DNA of 64,000 nucleotides from Linum tenue (taxonomy: Eukaryota > Streptophyta > Magnoliopsida > Malpighiales > Linaceae), in assembly GCA_946122785.1 (NCBI GenBank), contig CAMGYJ010000007.1:1566909-1630908 (forward strand), read 5' to 3'. The notes beneath the pieces were generated by a model. The model was not told where the DNA came from and did not search any database. It saw only the letters and a program-made list of their open reading frames with translations. This document shows positions 48,160 to 58,060 of the stretch, piece by piece. The position numbers and the translations under genes were made by a program. Positions within the stretch are counted from its first letter, which is position 1; every line of letters starts with the position of its first letter.

Positions 48160-51100
48160 AGTTCATTACCCCGAAGGGGGTAGGCATATCGCGGGGAGAA
48201 GCCTCACCGGAAGCACGGCTTGCGAAAAGGGCGCGCCTATACAATATTGACGTGCGCCCGGAAGATACGCCCAAGGCGGAAGCAGCTGATGCCGAGGTCC
48301 AAGTCCCATTGTACGCAGAGCGCCCCGAGCGGTGCGTGCGCATTTCGGCGCATACGAGCGGGGAGGCGGCCGAAGCTCTGGTGGAACTCCTGAAGGAGTT
48401 CGCCGATTTGTTCGCATGGAGCGCCAAGGAGATGCCAGGCGTGAAGCCCGAGATCGCGTTACACCGGCTGTCGGTAGAGAAGGGCGCACGCCCTGTGCAG
48501 CAAAAGAGGAGGCCCCTCTCGGAGGAAAAAGAAGAAGCCCTTCGCAAGGAAGTAGGAAAGTTACTCGAGGCAGGATTTGTGGAAGAAGCGCGATACATAA
48601 CATGGCTATCGAACGTGGTACTGGTCCCAAAAGCGACGGGGGACTGGAGGATGTGCGTGGATTACACAAATCTGAACCGAGTGTGCCCCACGGACGCCTA
48701 CCCCATGCCGCGCATAGACCAGTTGGTGGATGCGACCGCATATCATGAGGCGCTGAGTTTTCTAGACATGTTCTCGGGATATCATCAGATCCTTATGTGC
48801 GAGGAAGATAGAGACAAAACCGCGTTCGCGACTCCCTTCGGCAACTTCCGCTACAAAGTCATGTCATTCGGGTTAAAGAATGCTGGCGCCACTTACCAGC
48901 GCATGGTAAACACGGTATTCCAGCGACAAATTGGCCGAAACGTGGAGGCGTACGTGGACGACCTGGTGGTAAAAAGCAAGAGGAAGGAAGATCACCTGAG
49001 GGATCTGCGCGAGACGTTCGAAACGATGCGTGCCCACACATTGCGCCTGAATCCGTTGAAATGCGTGTTTGGGGCGGAAGCGGGGAAGTTCCTGGGCTTC
49101 ATGATCACAAAGAGGGGGATCGAAGCCAATCCAAGGCAGGTGGAGGCGATCAGGCGCCTGAGCCCGCCGCGGACACCCAACGAGGTACAGGTCTTGAATG
49201 GACGCCTGGCGGCTCTGGGGCGCTTCATTCCTAGATCGGCTGACAAGGGCGCCCCTTTCTTCGGCGTCCTGAAGAAGGCCACGCGCTTCAAATGGACCAA
49301 CGAGTGCGATAGAGCGTTCGAACAGCTGAAAGACCTGTTGGTGGCGCCTGCGGTCATGACAGCGCCGCGAAAAGGTGAAACGTTGTACCTATACATAGCA
49401 GTTTCCCGGGCCGCCGTGAGCGCAGTCCTCATTTCCAGAGGGGGCCCGGACAAGGAGGAGCGCCCCGTGTATTACGTGAGCAAGGTCATGACGGGCCCCG
49501 AGACGCGTTACGCGCCCATCGAGAAGGCGGCCCTGGCAGTGGTAGTAGCGGCAGAAAAGCTACGTCCCTACTTTCAGGCGCACACCGTGGTCGTGCTTAC
49601 CAACCTACCGCTGAAGGGGACGCTGGGCTCGATGGACGTGGCGGGACGCATGGTGAAATGGGCCGTGCAGTTAAGTGAGTATGATGTCAAGTATGCGCCG
49701 CGACCCGCAATCAAGGCGCAGGTATTGGCGGACTTCGCCGCGGAGGGCGTGGTGAGTGAGGGAAAGGTGATGGAAGAGGATTGGCGGGTGTATGTTGATG
49801 GGGCGGCAAGCCAGGTAGGCGCCGGAGCGGGTATAGTTGTTATCAACCCCATGGGAACAACTCACGAGGTGGCCCTCCGATTTTCGTCGCTAAAAATGAA
49901 CAACGCAGCGGAATACGAAGCGGTAATCGCCGGGTTGCGCACGGCGCGTGAGTTGGGAGCGCGAAGGGTCCAAGTCTACTCTGACTCCGCCTTGGTGGTG
50001 AATCAGCTGAATGGAATCTTCGACGTAAAGGAGGAGGCGCTGGGCGCATACCTGAAGAAGGTGGAGGAGCAGCGTGCGTGGTTCGGGCACACGGAGTTCG
50101 TGCACGTGCCCCGGGAGGAGAATGCCCATGCTGACGCCCTGTCAAAGCTAGCCACGGCCACCGACTTTGAAAAGGAGAGGTATGTGATTGTGACCAAGGA
50201 GCAATCCCAGGAGGAGCATATGGTGGGAATCGCGGAAGAAGGCGAAGAGGAAGGGGAGAGTTGGATGACCCCAATCAAAGCATACTTGCTACACGGGGCA
50301 ATCCCAGAGGACGGCAAGCTTGCATGGCAAGTAAGGCGTAAAGCCGCAAGGTGCGTGATCTTGGAGGGTCAGCTGTACAAGAGATCACACTCAGGGGCAT
50401 ACCTGAGGTGCCTCACGAGCGAAGAGGGCATGAAGGCGATCACGGAAGTACACCAGGGCGCCTGCGGCATGCACGCAGGGGCCAGGAGCCTGGAGAAAGT
50501 CCTTCTGAGACAAGGCTATTATTGGCCCACCATCAGGGCGGATGCAAAGAACCATGTAGAGAGCTGCCACCAGTGTCAGATTCATGCTCATGATATTCAC
50601 GTTCCAAAGGCGCCCATGCAAGGCAACGTGGGCGCATGGCCTTTCTCGCAATGGGGCATGGACCTGCTGGGGCCCTTCCCCAAAGCGCCCGGGCAAATGA
50701 AGTACCTGATCGTGGCGGTGGATTACTTTTCCAAGTGGATCGAGGCCGAACCATTGGCATCTATTACCCAGGCCCAAGTAAGGAAGTTCACCACGAGGAA
50801 CATCTTCACCCGTTACGGCCTGCCAGAGTCCATCGTGGCGGATCACGGGAAGCAATTTGACTGCCAAAAATTCATTGAATTCTGCGACGAAAGCGGCGTG
50901 ATCTTGCGGTTCTCGTCCGTGGCCTACCCCCAGGCCAATGGACAGGCGGAGGCAGCTAACAAGAGCATCTTGCACGGGCTGCATACCAGGCTGTCGGATG
51001 CTAAGGGAAGGTGGGTAGAAGAACTCCCCGGTGTGCTCTGGGCGCATCGCACAACGTACAAGGTCGCAACAGGGGAAACCCCGTTCGCCCTGACCTACGG

Positions 51101-51515
51101 AAGCGAGGCAGTCATTCCAGTGGAGATGCGTTTCCCCACGTATAGGGTCAAGGAGTACGGGCCTCAGGCCAACGACGAGGAGCGTATCCACGACCTTGAT
51201 ATGCTGGAGGGGCGCAGGGATGTTGCTGCTGTGCGCCTCGAGGCAATGAAGCGGCAGGTGGCTAGGTACTACGATCGTAAGATGCGCCCACACCAAATCA
51301 CCATGGGAAGCTTGGTGCTTCGGCGCGATTTTCGTCCAAAGGCGTGTGAGGGTAAGTTAGCACCAAAGTGGAAGGGACCCTACCGTGTCCGAGAGGTGGT
51401 TGGGCCGGCCACGTTCAAATTGGAGCGCCTGGGCGGCAAGGCTGTCAAGAGGACCTGGAACGCCATGAATTTGAGAGCGTACAAAGGAATGGAAAGGGGT
51501 GAGATGTCCGAGTAG
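48115..51515 (+). CDS. Pol of the Tat element: RT, RNase H, aRNase H, integrase
   Basis: This open frame (upstream codons to 47904 are out-of-register with gag) starts usefully at GVASSCHQVLKF. RT spans ~48430-49110, with the catalytic box YVDD at 48951-48962. RNase H is at ~49230-49650. A second, archaeal-type RNase H with YVDGAAS and NNAAEYEAV is at ~49780-50150. Integrase has a His/His/Cys/Cys zinc domain (HQGACGMHAG to CHQCQ, ~50440-50580). Its DDE core has GMDLLGPFP, VADHGKQF and the glutamate in ANGQAEAAN (~50630-51080). A C-terminal tail holds LAPKWKGPYRV. All catalytic residues I can check are present. The N-terminal protease half is missing. Confidence 0.93.
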
Positions 51516-51639
51516 TCGACTGGGAAGGAAGGGTCGGGCGCCCCAATTTTGTCAGGCTTGAGAGGTTAGCTCACCAAGCCAAGGAGGGTATACTATTACT
51601 GCAAGCGTGTCCTCCCACGCGCACTAATTATTGTTGTAA

Positions 51640-52150
51640 GGCGCCCAACACTTCGCCTCCGGAAATTGTCTTTTGTTGTTCCGAACTGCTTCCTTTGACA
51701 ATGTAAAGCGCCCAGTCTTTAGCGCCCTATTAAATGTTCTTAATATTAGTTCATGGTTTGCTCATGCGTGTTCTTTTCTCCCTAAAGCGCCCCAAGTAAT
51801 CTGCGCCCTTCCGTAAGTTGAACTACTTTCTTTGACAGTGTAAAGCGCCCAGTTTTTAGCGCCCTAGTGAATGTTCTTAAAGAGAATATGAGTAGCCCAT
51901 GGTCTGCTCGTGCGTACTCTTTTCTCCTTAAAGCGCCCTAAATAATCTGCGCCCTTCCGAAAGTGTCGTCACAAAAATTAAGCTACGAACCTGCTATGAA
52001 ATGCTAAAGCGCCCTGAACAGTTTGCGCCCCCTTAAAAGAAGCGTAACGGAAAACGCAATCTCTCGAGTCGAGGGACGAGTAATTGAGAGAAGTAAAGCG
52101 CCCATAACTATGCGCCCATAAATAAAGCGCCCGTAACGTTCGCGCCCATA
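51640..52150 (+). repeat. Spacer with repeated paired GCGCCC motifs
   Basis: Between pol and the antisense gene, AAAGCGCCC followed 6-14 bp later by (T/A)GCGCCC occurs about eight times. Two ~190-bp half-repeats share TTTGACA(A/G)TGTAAAGCGCCCAG and CATGG(T)TTGCTC. The same arrangement is in the old copy at 7900-8420. Confidence 0.8.
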
Positions 52151-52345
52151 ACTATGCTTCCTGAAAAACAAACTACCAACGACCAAGCAAGCGCCCAACG
52201 GACCGGAGGTTCAAGGAAATCGACTTGCTACCAACCATCAATGAGATTTAGCCATGGTCCGAAAAAGTTCCAAACATTCAGAAGACTAAACGATAACAAA
52301 GACAAGCAGAAGAAAATTGCACTAAGGGAAAGAGATGCGCCCCAT

Positions 52346-53211
52346 TCACTCTTCAGCATCGACCTCGCCTCCGCTCCCTTCTTCGCCGCCCGAACCATCG
52401 GCACCAGCATCCGACGCGTCGCTCCCACTGAGGTCGACCCTTTCGTCCGCCTCCCCCTACATCTCGGCGCTTTGGCCGTCTCCCGTGTTCTGCGCCTCTC
52501 CTTCCTGCTCATCCGGAAGAAATGATTGAAGAGCTTGAAGGTAGGCTCAATGCTCAGACGCCGACACTTAAGACGAAAAAGAATGGAATACAATATGACC
52601 GCCGATGAGAGGCGCCCCAGCGAACACCGGCACGAGTCAAGGACCCCTTCAAGGACGGGGTCGAGGGGAAAGCGCAGCCCGAATCTTAGGTACTCTTGAT
52701 ATACCCCTACCCAACCGGCGCCACAGGCGCCTATCCGAGCTGATCGAGGCGCATGGGAGTATTGCCAAGGCGCAGGCATCTGAGCGGCTACCAGCAATTT
52801 CTCGAGGCGCACGCGCACGAGCTTTGACGGATGCTTCGGCCCCACTGATTCCAAGGGCAACCCGGCTACGTCGTCGGGCGCCTGCCCCGAGGCCCAAGTC
52901 GATTCCCACGAACGAAACGCATAACTTTGCGATGCGTCAGGGCCTGGGGCAAGGGGGCAAAGACAGGATTAGGCGAAGAATACGTGGGGGAACAGTCCAC
53001 ACAAGGCGCACTTAATGGCGGGCTCAAAGGGATTAGGCGTACGACAAATGAGGGGAGAAGGCGCATAGTAACAGGCTAAGGCGTCTAACCTTAAAAAAAA
53101 AAAAAGGAGAGAGAGGCGCATTGGGGGCAGATGTCTTACGTCGAGGCTCGGCGGCCGAAGAAGTGGGGAGGGCGCCGAGCGCGAAGCCGAAGGCTGCTGG
53201 GAAGAGGCCAT
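52346..53211 (-). CDS. Antisense gene of the Tat element (PF04195-like)
   Basis: On the minus strand an ATG at 53211 opens MASSQQPSASRS, with a splice donor GAC|GTAAGA near 53137. The main exon (~52860-52540) contains GVYQEYLRFGLRFPLDP and a conserved helical stretch ending FKLFNHFF, like the putative gypsy-type transposon family PF04195 (recalled). After FRM a frame change leads into a Gly/Asp/Glu-rich acidic tail ending in DAEE and a TGA at 52346-52348. The exact introns are not resolved, and one in-frame TAG lies in the tail. Compared with the old copy (8567-10645) the coiled-coil half is missing. Such antisense genes are known in Tat elements; their role is unknown. Confidence 0.6.
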
Positions 53212-53353
53212 TGGTGGGAGCGAAAGTCGAGGCGTGCGAGCAACTAAGGAAGGCGCACGGGAGGGCGAGTGGCCGTTTCTAGTGAGAGAAAGAAGAGAGA
53301 GGTCAGAGCTTTCTGAGGGGAAGTGAGGAAAAAGTGAGGGGGGGAGAGGAGAA

Positions 53354-53360
53354 TATATAG
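53354..53360 (-). promoter_or_regulatory. Candidate promoter of the antisense gene
   Basis: CTATATA on the minus strand, ~145 bp upstream of the antisense ATG, within a CT-rich context. It suggests the antisense gene is expressed from inside the element rather than from an LTR. Confidence 0.5.
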
Positions 53361-53871
53361 TGGAGCGGGAAGCTCAAGAGTCTCAGTGTTAGCCCGTTTT
53401 GAATTCCGAATTTCGAAATTCAAAATTCAAAAGGGCCTGGGGGGAGATAGGGGGAAGCTCAAGAGTCTCACAGAGTAGGGGAAGCCCAGGGGTCTCACGA
53501 TGGGATAGAGGAGAAGTCCAAAGGTCCTAGAGGAAAGGGGGGGGGGGGGATCCCGAGGATACCTTGATAACATTCAAAGTGCGGGAGCTGAAGGGTCCGC
53601 AGCATTAGAGAGGATCGATCAATCGCAAGCGATGAAGTCCGGGGGCAAGGCACGCAGAAAGCTAACAAGGCGCTACGAGGCTAGGGCGGATAGCAAGGGG
53701 AAGAACCAGGGAAGCGCGGAGGCAAAGGTCTGGGAGCAAGGCGCATGGGTGGCAAACAAGGCGACTCGAAGCGGAGACGGACGCAATGAGTCCAAGGGCG
53801 CCTGGTGAAAGTCCACGCCTAAGGAACACCATGTTCCAGCTAGGCGCCCTGGAAGAAGCCTCAGACGCCTA

Positions 53872-53885
53872 GCTGGGGGGGCAAT
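53872..53885 (+). other. Polypurine tract of the Tat element
   Basis: GCTGGGGGGGCAAT lies directly before the right LTR and would prime plus-strand DNA. Confidence 0.75.
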
Positions 53886-54460
53886 TGTTGGGGATGTATA
53901 CATGGCCCGCGTGGGTTGGACCGATAGGGCCCAAGAGTAGAGTTTGGAAGGCTGAGGAATTGGACCCGGCCCAATGGGCCCAGAGACAGAGGGAAAGTTG
54001 GCCCAGGGACAGGGAAGAGCTTCTCCAGACGGGTGGGGTCCGCAACCCTGACGCGAGGCGCGTGCGACAGGTGGGCACAGGGGTGTCCCAGGGTACGGGT
54101 CTGAGGACTAGCTGACGTCATGCGCCTGACCCTTCTGAACGGAGTGTCAGATGGTCGAGGCGCATGAGCGCTGGGCCGTACGGAGCATTAATTGCGGGTC
54201 TGGCAAGGGGCGGAGGAGAAGGATGTTGGTCGGCCGGGCTTCGAGTATAAATAGTCGGTTGGTGAACTTCATTTACTCAGGTTGGTACTTCTCTCTAAAA
54301 TTACTATTCACTTCTCTCTCTAGAAAAAGGAACTGACTTGGGCGTTGGAGTGCTAACGAGTCCTCCTCGGGACTCAGGTTAGCCGTGCAGCGTGCAGGTT
54401 CGAGCGTGCTGGAAGGGTCAAGCGCGAGGGTTCGGGACGCCCAGTTACCGGGCTCGAACA
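53886..54460 (+). repeat. Right LTR of the Tat element
   Basis: 575 bp. It is identical to the left LTR except for one A/C change beside TGACGTCA (54113-54120) and an extra 23 bp near 53990 that repeats GCCCAG-GACAG. Confidence 0.96.
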
Positions 54461-54465
54461 AATAC

Positions 54466-54791
54466 CATTAGAACGGATAGAACAACAACGATGGCGAGTT
54501 GGTGAAAGGTGTTGAATGATGATGTCGAACGAGAGCGACAGGGATCAATACAATTTCAAATCAATTCCATTGGTTTCTCGTTTTCCTTCTTGATTTTTGG
54601 TTATGTCTTCCGCCTCTACTTGCTTCTCGCTCTCCTTACCTTCCATGTACGAATATACATATAATCCATGACGCTCTCTATCTCTCGAACGATGATGAGG
54701 AACATAGTCGCCTTATTCACGGTTGGGCAACGGTGAATGGTCGGGTTTATGGGACATCGAGTTTGATGCGTCGCGACTCGGCAGTCACCAG
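54466..54791. other. Spacer between the Tat element and the hAT-like element
   Basis: About 320 bp without a gene or recognisable repeat. Confidence 0.4.
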
Positions 54792-55250
54792 TAGGGATGT
54801 CAATCCAACCCGTAACCATGGGTACCCTACCCGACCGTAACCGGTCAACGAGGGTAATTACCCGCTTTGACGGGTTAAGGGGCGGGTAATACCCGGTTTC
54901 AAAATAAAGGGTAGGGTACGGGTACGGTAATCGATAATACCCGCCTCGTTATACCCGCGCCGCTAACCAAAGGGTCCATTTCCCTTCTGAAATTTAGTTT
55001 AGTTTGAGAAATTGAGTTTAACTACCATTATTGATGATGAAGATGTAGACGATTATTATGTTTGTGTGGATTGTAGAAGCAAGAACAATTATTATGTGTT
55101 TGCTGTTTTTATTTGTGTGGATTGTTGAAGCCAGAATAGTTACAAGTATTGAGAATTTTTAATGGACAACAGTATGTATGTGCATTATGTGTATAAGTTC
55201 ATAGTTTAGGATTCGTACTCATGGTTACCCGAATACCGGTGGTTACCTGG

Positions 55251-55611
55251 TGTTAGAAACAAAGTTTCTAACGGGATTTGGATTGGGTGATATTTGGGAA
55301 TTTAGGGATTGAGAAGATAGAATTAGGGATTTGGGAAAGAATTGGGGAAGAACAGAAGGAAATCGGCCTAGGCCTTTAGAGGGATTGAGATCGAGAATTG
55401 GGAAGATAGGGAGATTAGGGTTTAGGAGATTCTTTGATAATTCTTTCTTGACTGCCCGTAACGTAGACTCAAAGTACATATTTATAGGGAACACTAGGAA
55501 ACCCTAATAATAAACCTAATCCTACTAAATAACTACTAACCTTATCGATAATTATCCTAATAATAATTATATTAATAAATAAAGAAACCCTACATAAATC
55601 GGTTTCTAACA
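55251..55611 (-). repeat. 3' LTR of the Hsp20-carrying element
   Basis: 361 bp, TG...CA. Five substitutions against the other LTR, no indels. Confidence 0.95.
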
Positions 55612-55759
55612 TCTCCTCCCCCTTCAGACCAACCTTGCCCTCAAGGTTGACCGACTTGACCCACTCTGCCACGTTCTCCGTGTAATCCGCATCCTTCCTG
55701 CGCTTTCTTTTCTTCCAATCATGCTCAACTCCTTGATTTGGCCTTTCTTCTTCGACCTT

Positions 55760-57103
55760 CTAATGCCGCTGCAAAGTTGTAAGCTTCAATTCTGATGGCC
55801 CAATCCTCGCGTCCTCGAAGTATTCAAACAGTTCATCAAGGCCTTCGAACTTCTTTGTTGGAGCTGACCCATAACCTTGGTTTGTTGCTTCTTTAAATAT
55901 AGATGGTTTATGCTTCCTTGAGAGCTCATTTACCAAGCCCACATATTCATCATTCTCTCCTTCCAAGCCCACACCATATAATAGAGATTCAACTAAACAA
56001 CCCATTTGAATCCCAGACCTTTCATGACACAGCCCATCATCTCCTCGAGGCCCGCTAGGCCTTCCATGACTAGGCCTATTACTTAATCCCTGTTCAGCCC
56101 ATTGAGATTCTAATTTCGGTCCATTTTGCTTATCTGATCGGCCCAACTGATCCCAAATCTTGGCCTGCCCTCCTAACCTTTCCGACCCATAGCAGGCCCA
56201 CTCTTTTGGCCAACATTCGGCCCAAATCACTTTCACCTTTGGCCCGCTCTGCTGCTCTGCCCTCAACTCACACCATGGGCCCGGCCAGCCTCTTACGAGC
56301 CCAAGTCGGCCCATCCTTACTAGCGGCGCCTCACAACATGCCCAGCCCAACGAGTTCAGTTGCTGCACTACTCGACCCAAGGATGGCACCCTAGGGTTTG
56401 CGAGAAGACTGCCGCTGTCCTCCCTCACTCGGCCCGCTTTCCTCAGTTGATTAGGGCTTGCGGTCCAAACATCCGAACTAAAGGCCCAACATGCTTGGCC
56501 CGATCGGGAGAGCTGCTGCTGACGTGCCCCTCGATCCAAATCAGGAGGCCTAGGGTTTGCGAAAACACAGCTGCCACCATCCTTCTTCGTCTTCCTCTTC
56601 CTCATCGCGCCGCCCGCCGTCGATGCCTCCTCTTCCGCCGTCAACTGCTCCTCCGACCAACGCACCCGGCGGCGAGGCTGCCTCTCCCCTCGTGCATCCG
56701 GCGTCACCTCCTCGTCGATGGCCGCCACCGACTTCCGTGCTTCCCCTTTTCGCTCGCGGCGAACCAACTGATCAGCCATCCCTCTGCTTGTCGCCCGCGC
56801 CGTCTCCACGACTCCCACCGGCCTGTGCGCCTGCTTCTCCAGCTCCTTCAACGGCGACAAAAGGGTCCCGCCGCCGTCGTCCTCGCCCTCATTATTCTTC
56901 TCCCTCTCCGGCGACGCACGAGGAAGCTCCCTGCCGTCTTTCGTCGTCACCTCCTCCTCGTCGGTCGACGCCGCCTTCGCCGCCGAGCGCTCCCCCGCGT
57001 CGGCGCCCTCGGCAGCATCCTCCGCATCGGTCGGCGCCGCTCCTACTGGAACTGCAGGCGACCGTGGCGCCCCTTCTCCCTTCGTGGTCGTCGACCGGAT
57101 CCC
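55760..57103 (-). pseudogene. Downstream half of the retroelement's single reading frame
   Basis: This continues in the same frame as the Hsp20-like part after a single TAG (57106-57104) and runs ~447 codons to a second TAG (55762-55760). Beyond it the same frame continues into the LTR. The first ~130 residues are charged and low in complexity. The middle (about 56560-56100) is rich in Gly, Pro, Trp and Ala, because the DNA is dense in GGCCCA words. The end is more ordered (FEGLDELFEYFEDARIGP). I recognise no domain. It could be captured host sequence. The two ambers may be decay or, less likely, read-through sites. Confidence 0.6.
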
Positions 57104-58045
57104 CTAGCTGGGTTCCTGAATAGCACGAGAAGAGGCGATGTCGCCGCCCTTCTCCTTCATCTCCTCCATCGGCGCTCCCCTCGTTTCCTCGTTCTCCACC
57201 GGCGACAACCCCTTCTTCGCCTGGACGTTGCGCGAGGTCTCCTCGGCGGCTGTCGTCGCTGTTTCCCAGTTTGAATTCACTGTCGGCGCTGGTCGGTCGT
57301 CTGGTGGTCGTCCTCGTAGTGGAATGTCAGGCGTTTGGATCATCCGGTGCTCGATTCGGGACTCCGACGAATCCACTTGACCGCCTATTCCCTCTTTCTT
57401 CGTACGTTGTTGGTCGCTGACTTCGATGATTGTCTGTGGAAGAGAGCCCGTGCTTGGCGACTTCTGTTCAACAGTTGTTGTCTTCCAAACAAGTTCGGGG
57501 ACGGAGAGGCGGATAGCAACGTCTTCTTTTGGATTATCTTCCTCGTTTATCATAGGCGAGTCAAACATCTTGATTGGTGGTTTCACAACGGCGCTTGACA
57601 GAAGTGGTTGCAGCATCGTGGTGAATTCAGCCGCAGGTGGTGGTGGGGGTTGGGTCGTTGCAGCGACGTTTGGGGTTGGTGACTCGGTTGCCGCCTCTTC
57701 GTCACGGTTGTGGACGGGAGGTGTTGTGATTTTTGGAACTTGAAGGATGAAATCAGTTGTCCCAAACTTAGTGCGATAGTGCTCGATGTCGTGGATTGCT
57801 CTGAATTTGATTTGCTTTTTGAATCGGATCCATCTGCTACCATCAGTCAACGGTCGTTGTCCTGTTATTGCTAGCACATCAGATCCAACCACCTGCACGT
57901 TTACGTGCTCCTCCTCGAACCCAGGCAAGGTGAGGAACAAGACAACGCTACGTCGTAGCTCCATCCTTATGGTCTCAGGTTTGAAGTCTTCATATACTTG
58001 TTCGTCCCCTGGAGAGACTCGTGTCGAACTCAGATTTTCGACCAT
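57104..58045 (-). CDS. Hsp20/alpha-crystallin-like domain protein encoded inside an LTR element
   Basis: 313 codons from an ATG whose A is the last base of the 14-nt primer-binding-site match. Residues ~17-110 read like a small heat shock domain of the RTM2-like plant group: VYEDFKPE, then a hydrophobic strand with LTLPGFEEEHVNVQV, then ITGQRPL, then WIRFKKQIKF, then a final strand FILQVPK. In typical family members the last strand carries a G-x-L motif; here it is TTDFILQ, so the dimer contact may be altered. The rest (~110-313) is Pro/Thr/Glu-rich and disordered-looking. The family are chaperones or, in RTM2-like proteins, membrane-tethered antiviral factors; this copy's role is unknown. 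Confidence 0.8.
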   Translation of the reverse strand: MVENLSSTRVSPGDEQVYEDFKPETIRMELRRSVVLFLTLPGFEEEHVNVQVVGSDVLAITGQRPLTDGSRWIRFKKQIKFRAIHDIEHYRTKFGTTDFILQVPKITTPPVHNRDEEAATESPTPNVAATTQPPPPPAAEFTTMLQPLLSSAVVKPPIKMFDSPMINEEDNPKEDVAIRLSVPELVWKTTTVEQKSPSTGSLPQTIIEVSDQQRTKKEGIGGQVDSSESRIEHRMIQTPDIPLRGRPPDDRPAPTVNSNWETATTAAEETSRNVQAKKGLSPVENEETRGAPMEEMKEKGGDIASSRAIQEPS

Positions 58046-58058
58046 GGCTCTGATACCA
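58045..58058 (-). other. Primer-binding site (initiator tRNA-Met type) overlapping the ATG
   Basis: TGGTATCAGAGCCA starts three bases after the 5' LTR. It matches the complement of the plant initiator tRNA-Met 3' end as I recall it. Its last base is the A of the start codon. Confidence 0.85.
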
Positions 58059-58060
58059 GA

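Larger units (their letters stand above)
45641..54460 (+). mobile_element. Full-length Tat-lineage Ty3/gypsy LTR retrotransposon (8,820 bp)
   Basis: A complete element has LTRs at 45641-46192 and 53886-54460, a 5-bp target duplication AATAC (45636-45640 / 54461-54465), a primer-binding site after the left LTR and a purine tract before the right LTR. Order: gag-protease, RT, RNase H, second (archaeal-type) RNase H, integrase, GCGCCC-rich spacer, antisense gene. The second RNase H and the antisense gene point to the Tat lineage. The LTRs differ by one substitution (A/C next to TGACGTCA) and one 23-bp insertion in the right LTR, so insertion was very recent. The one clear coding lesion is in the protease. 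Confidence 0.96.
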
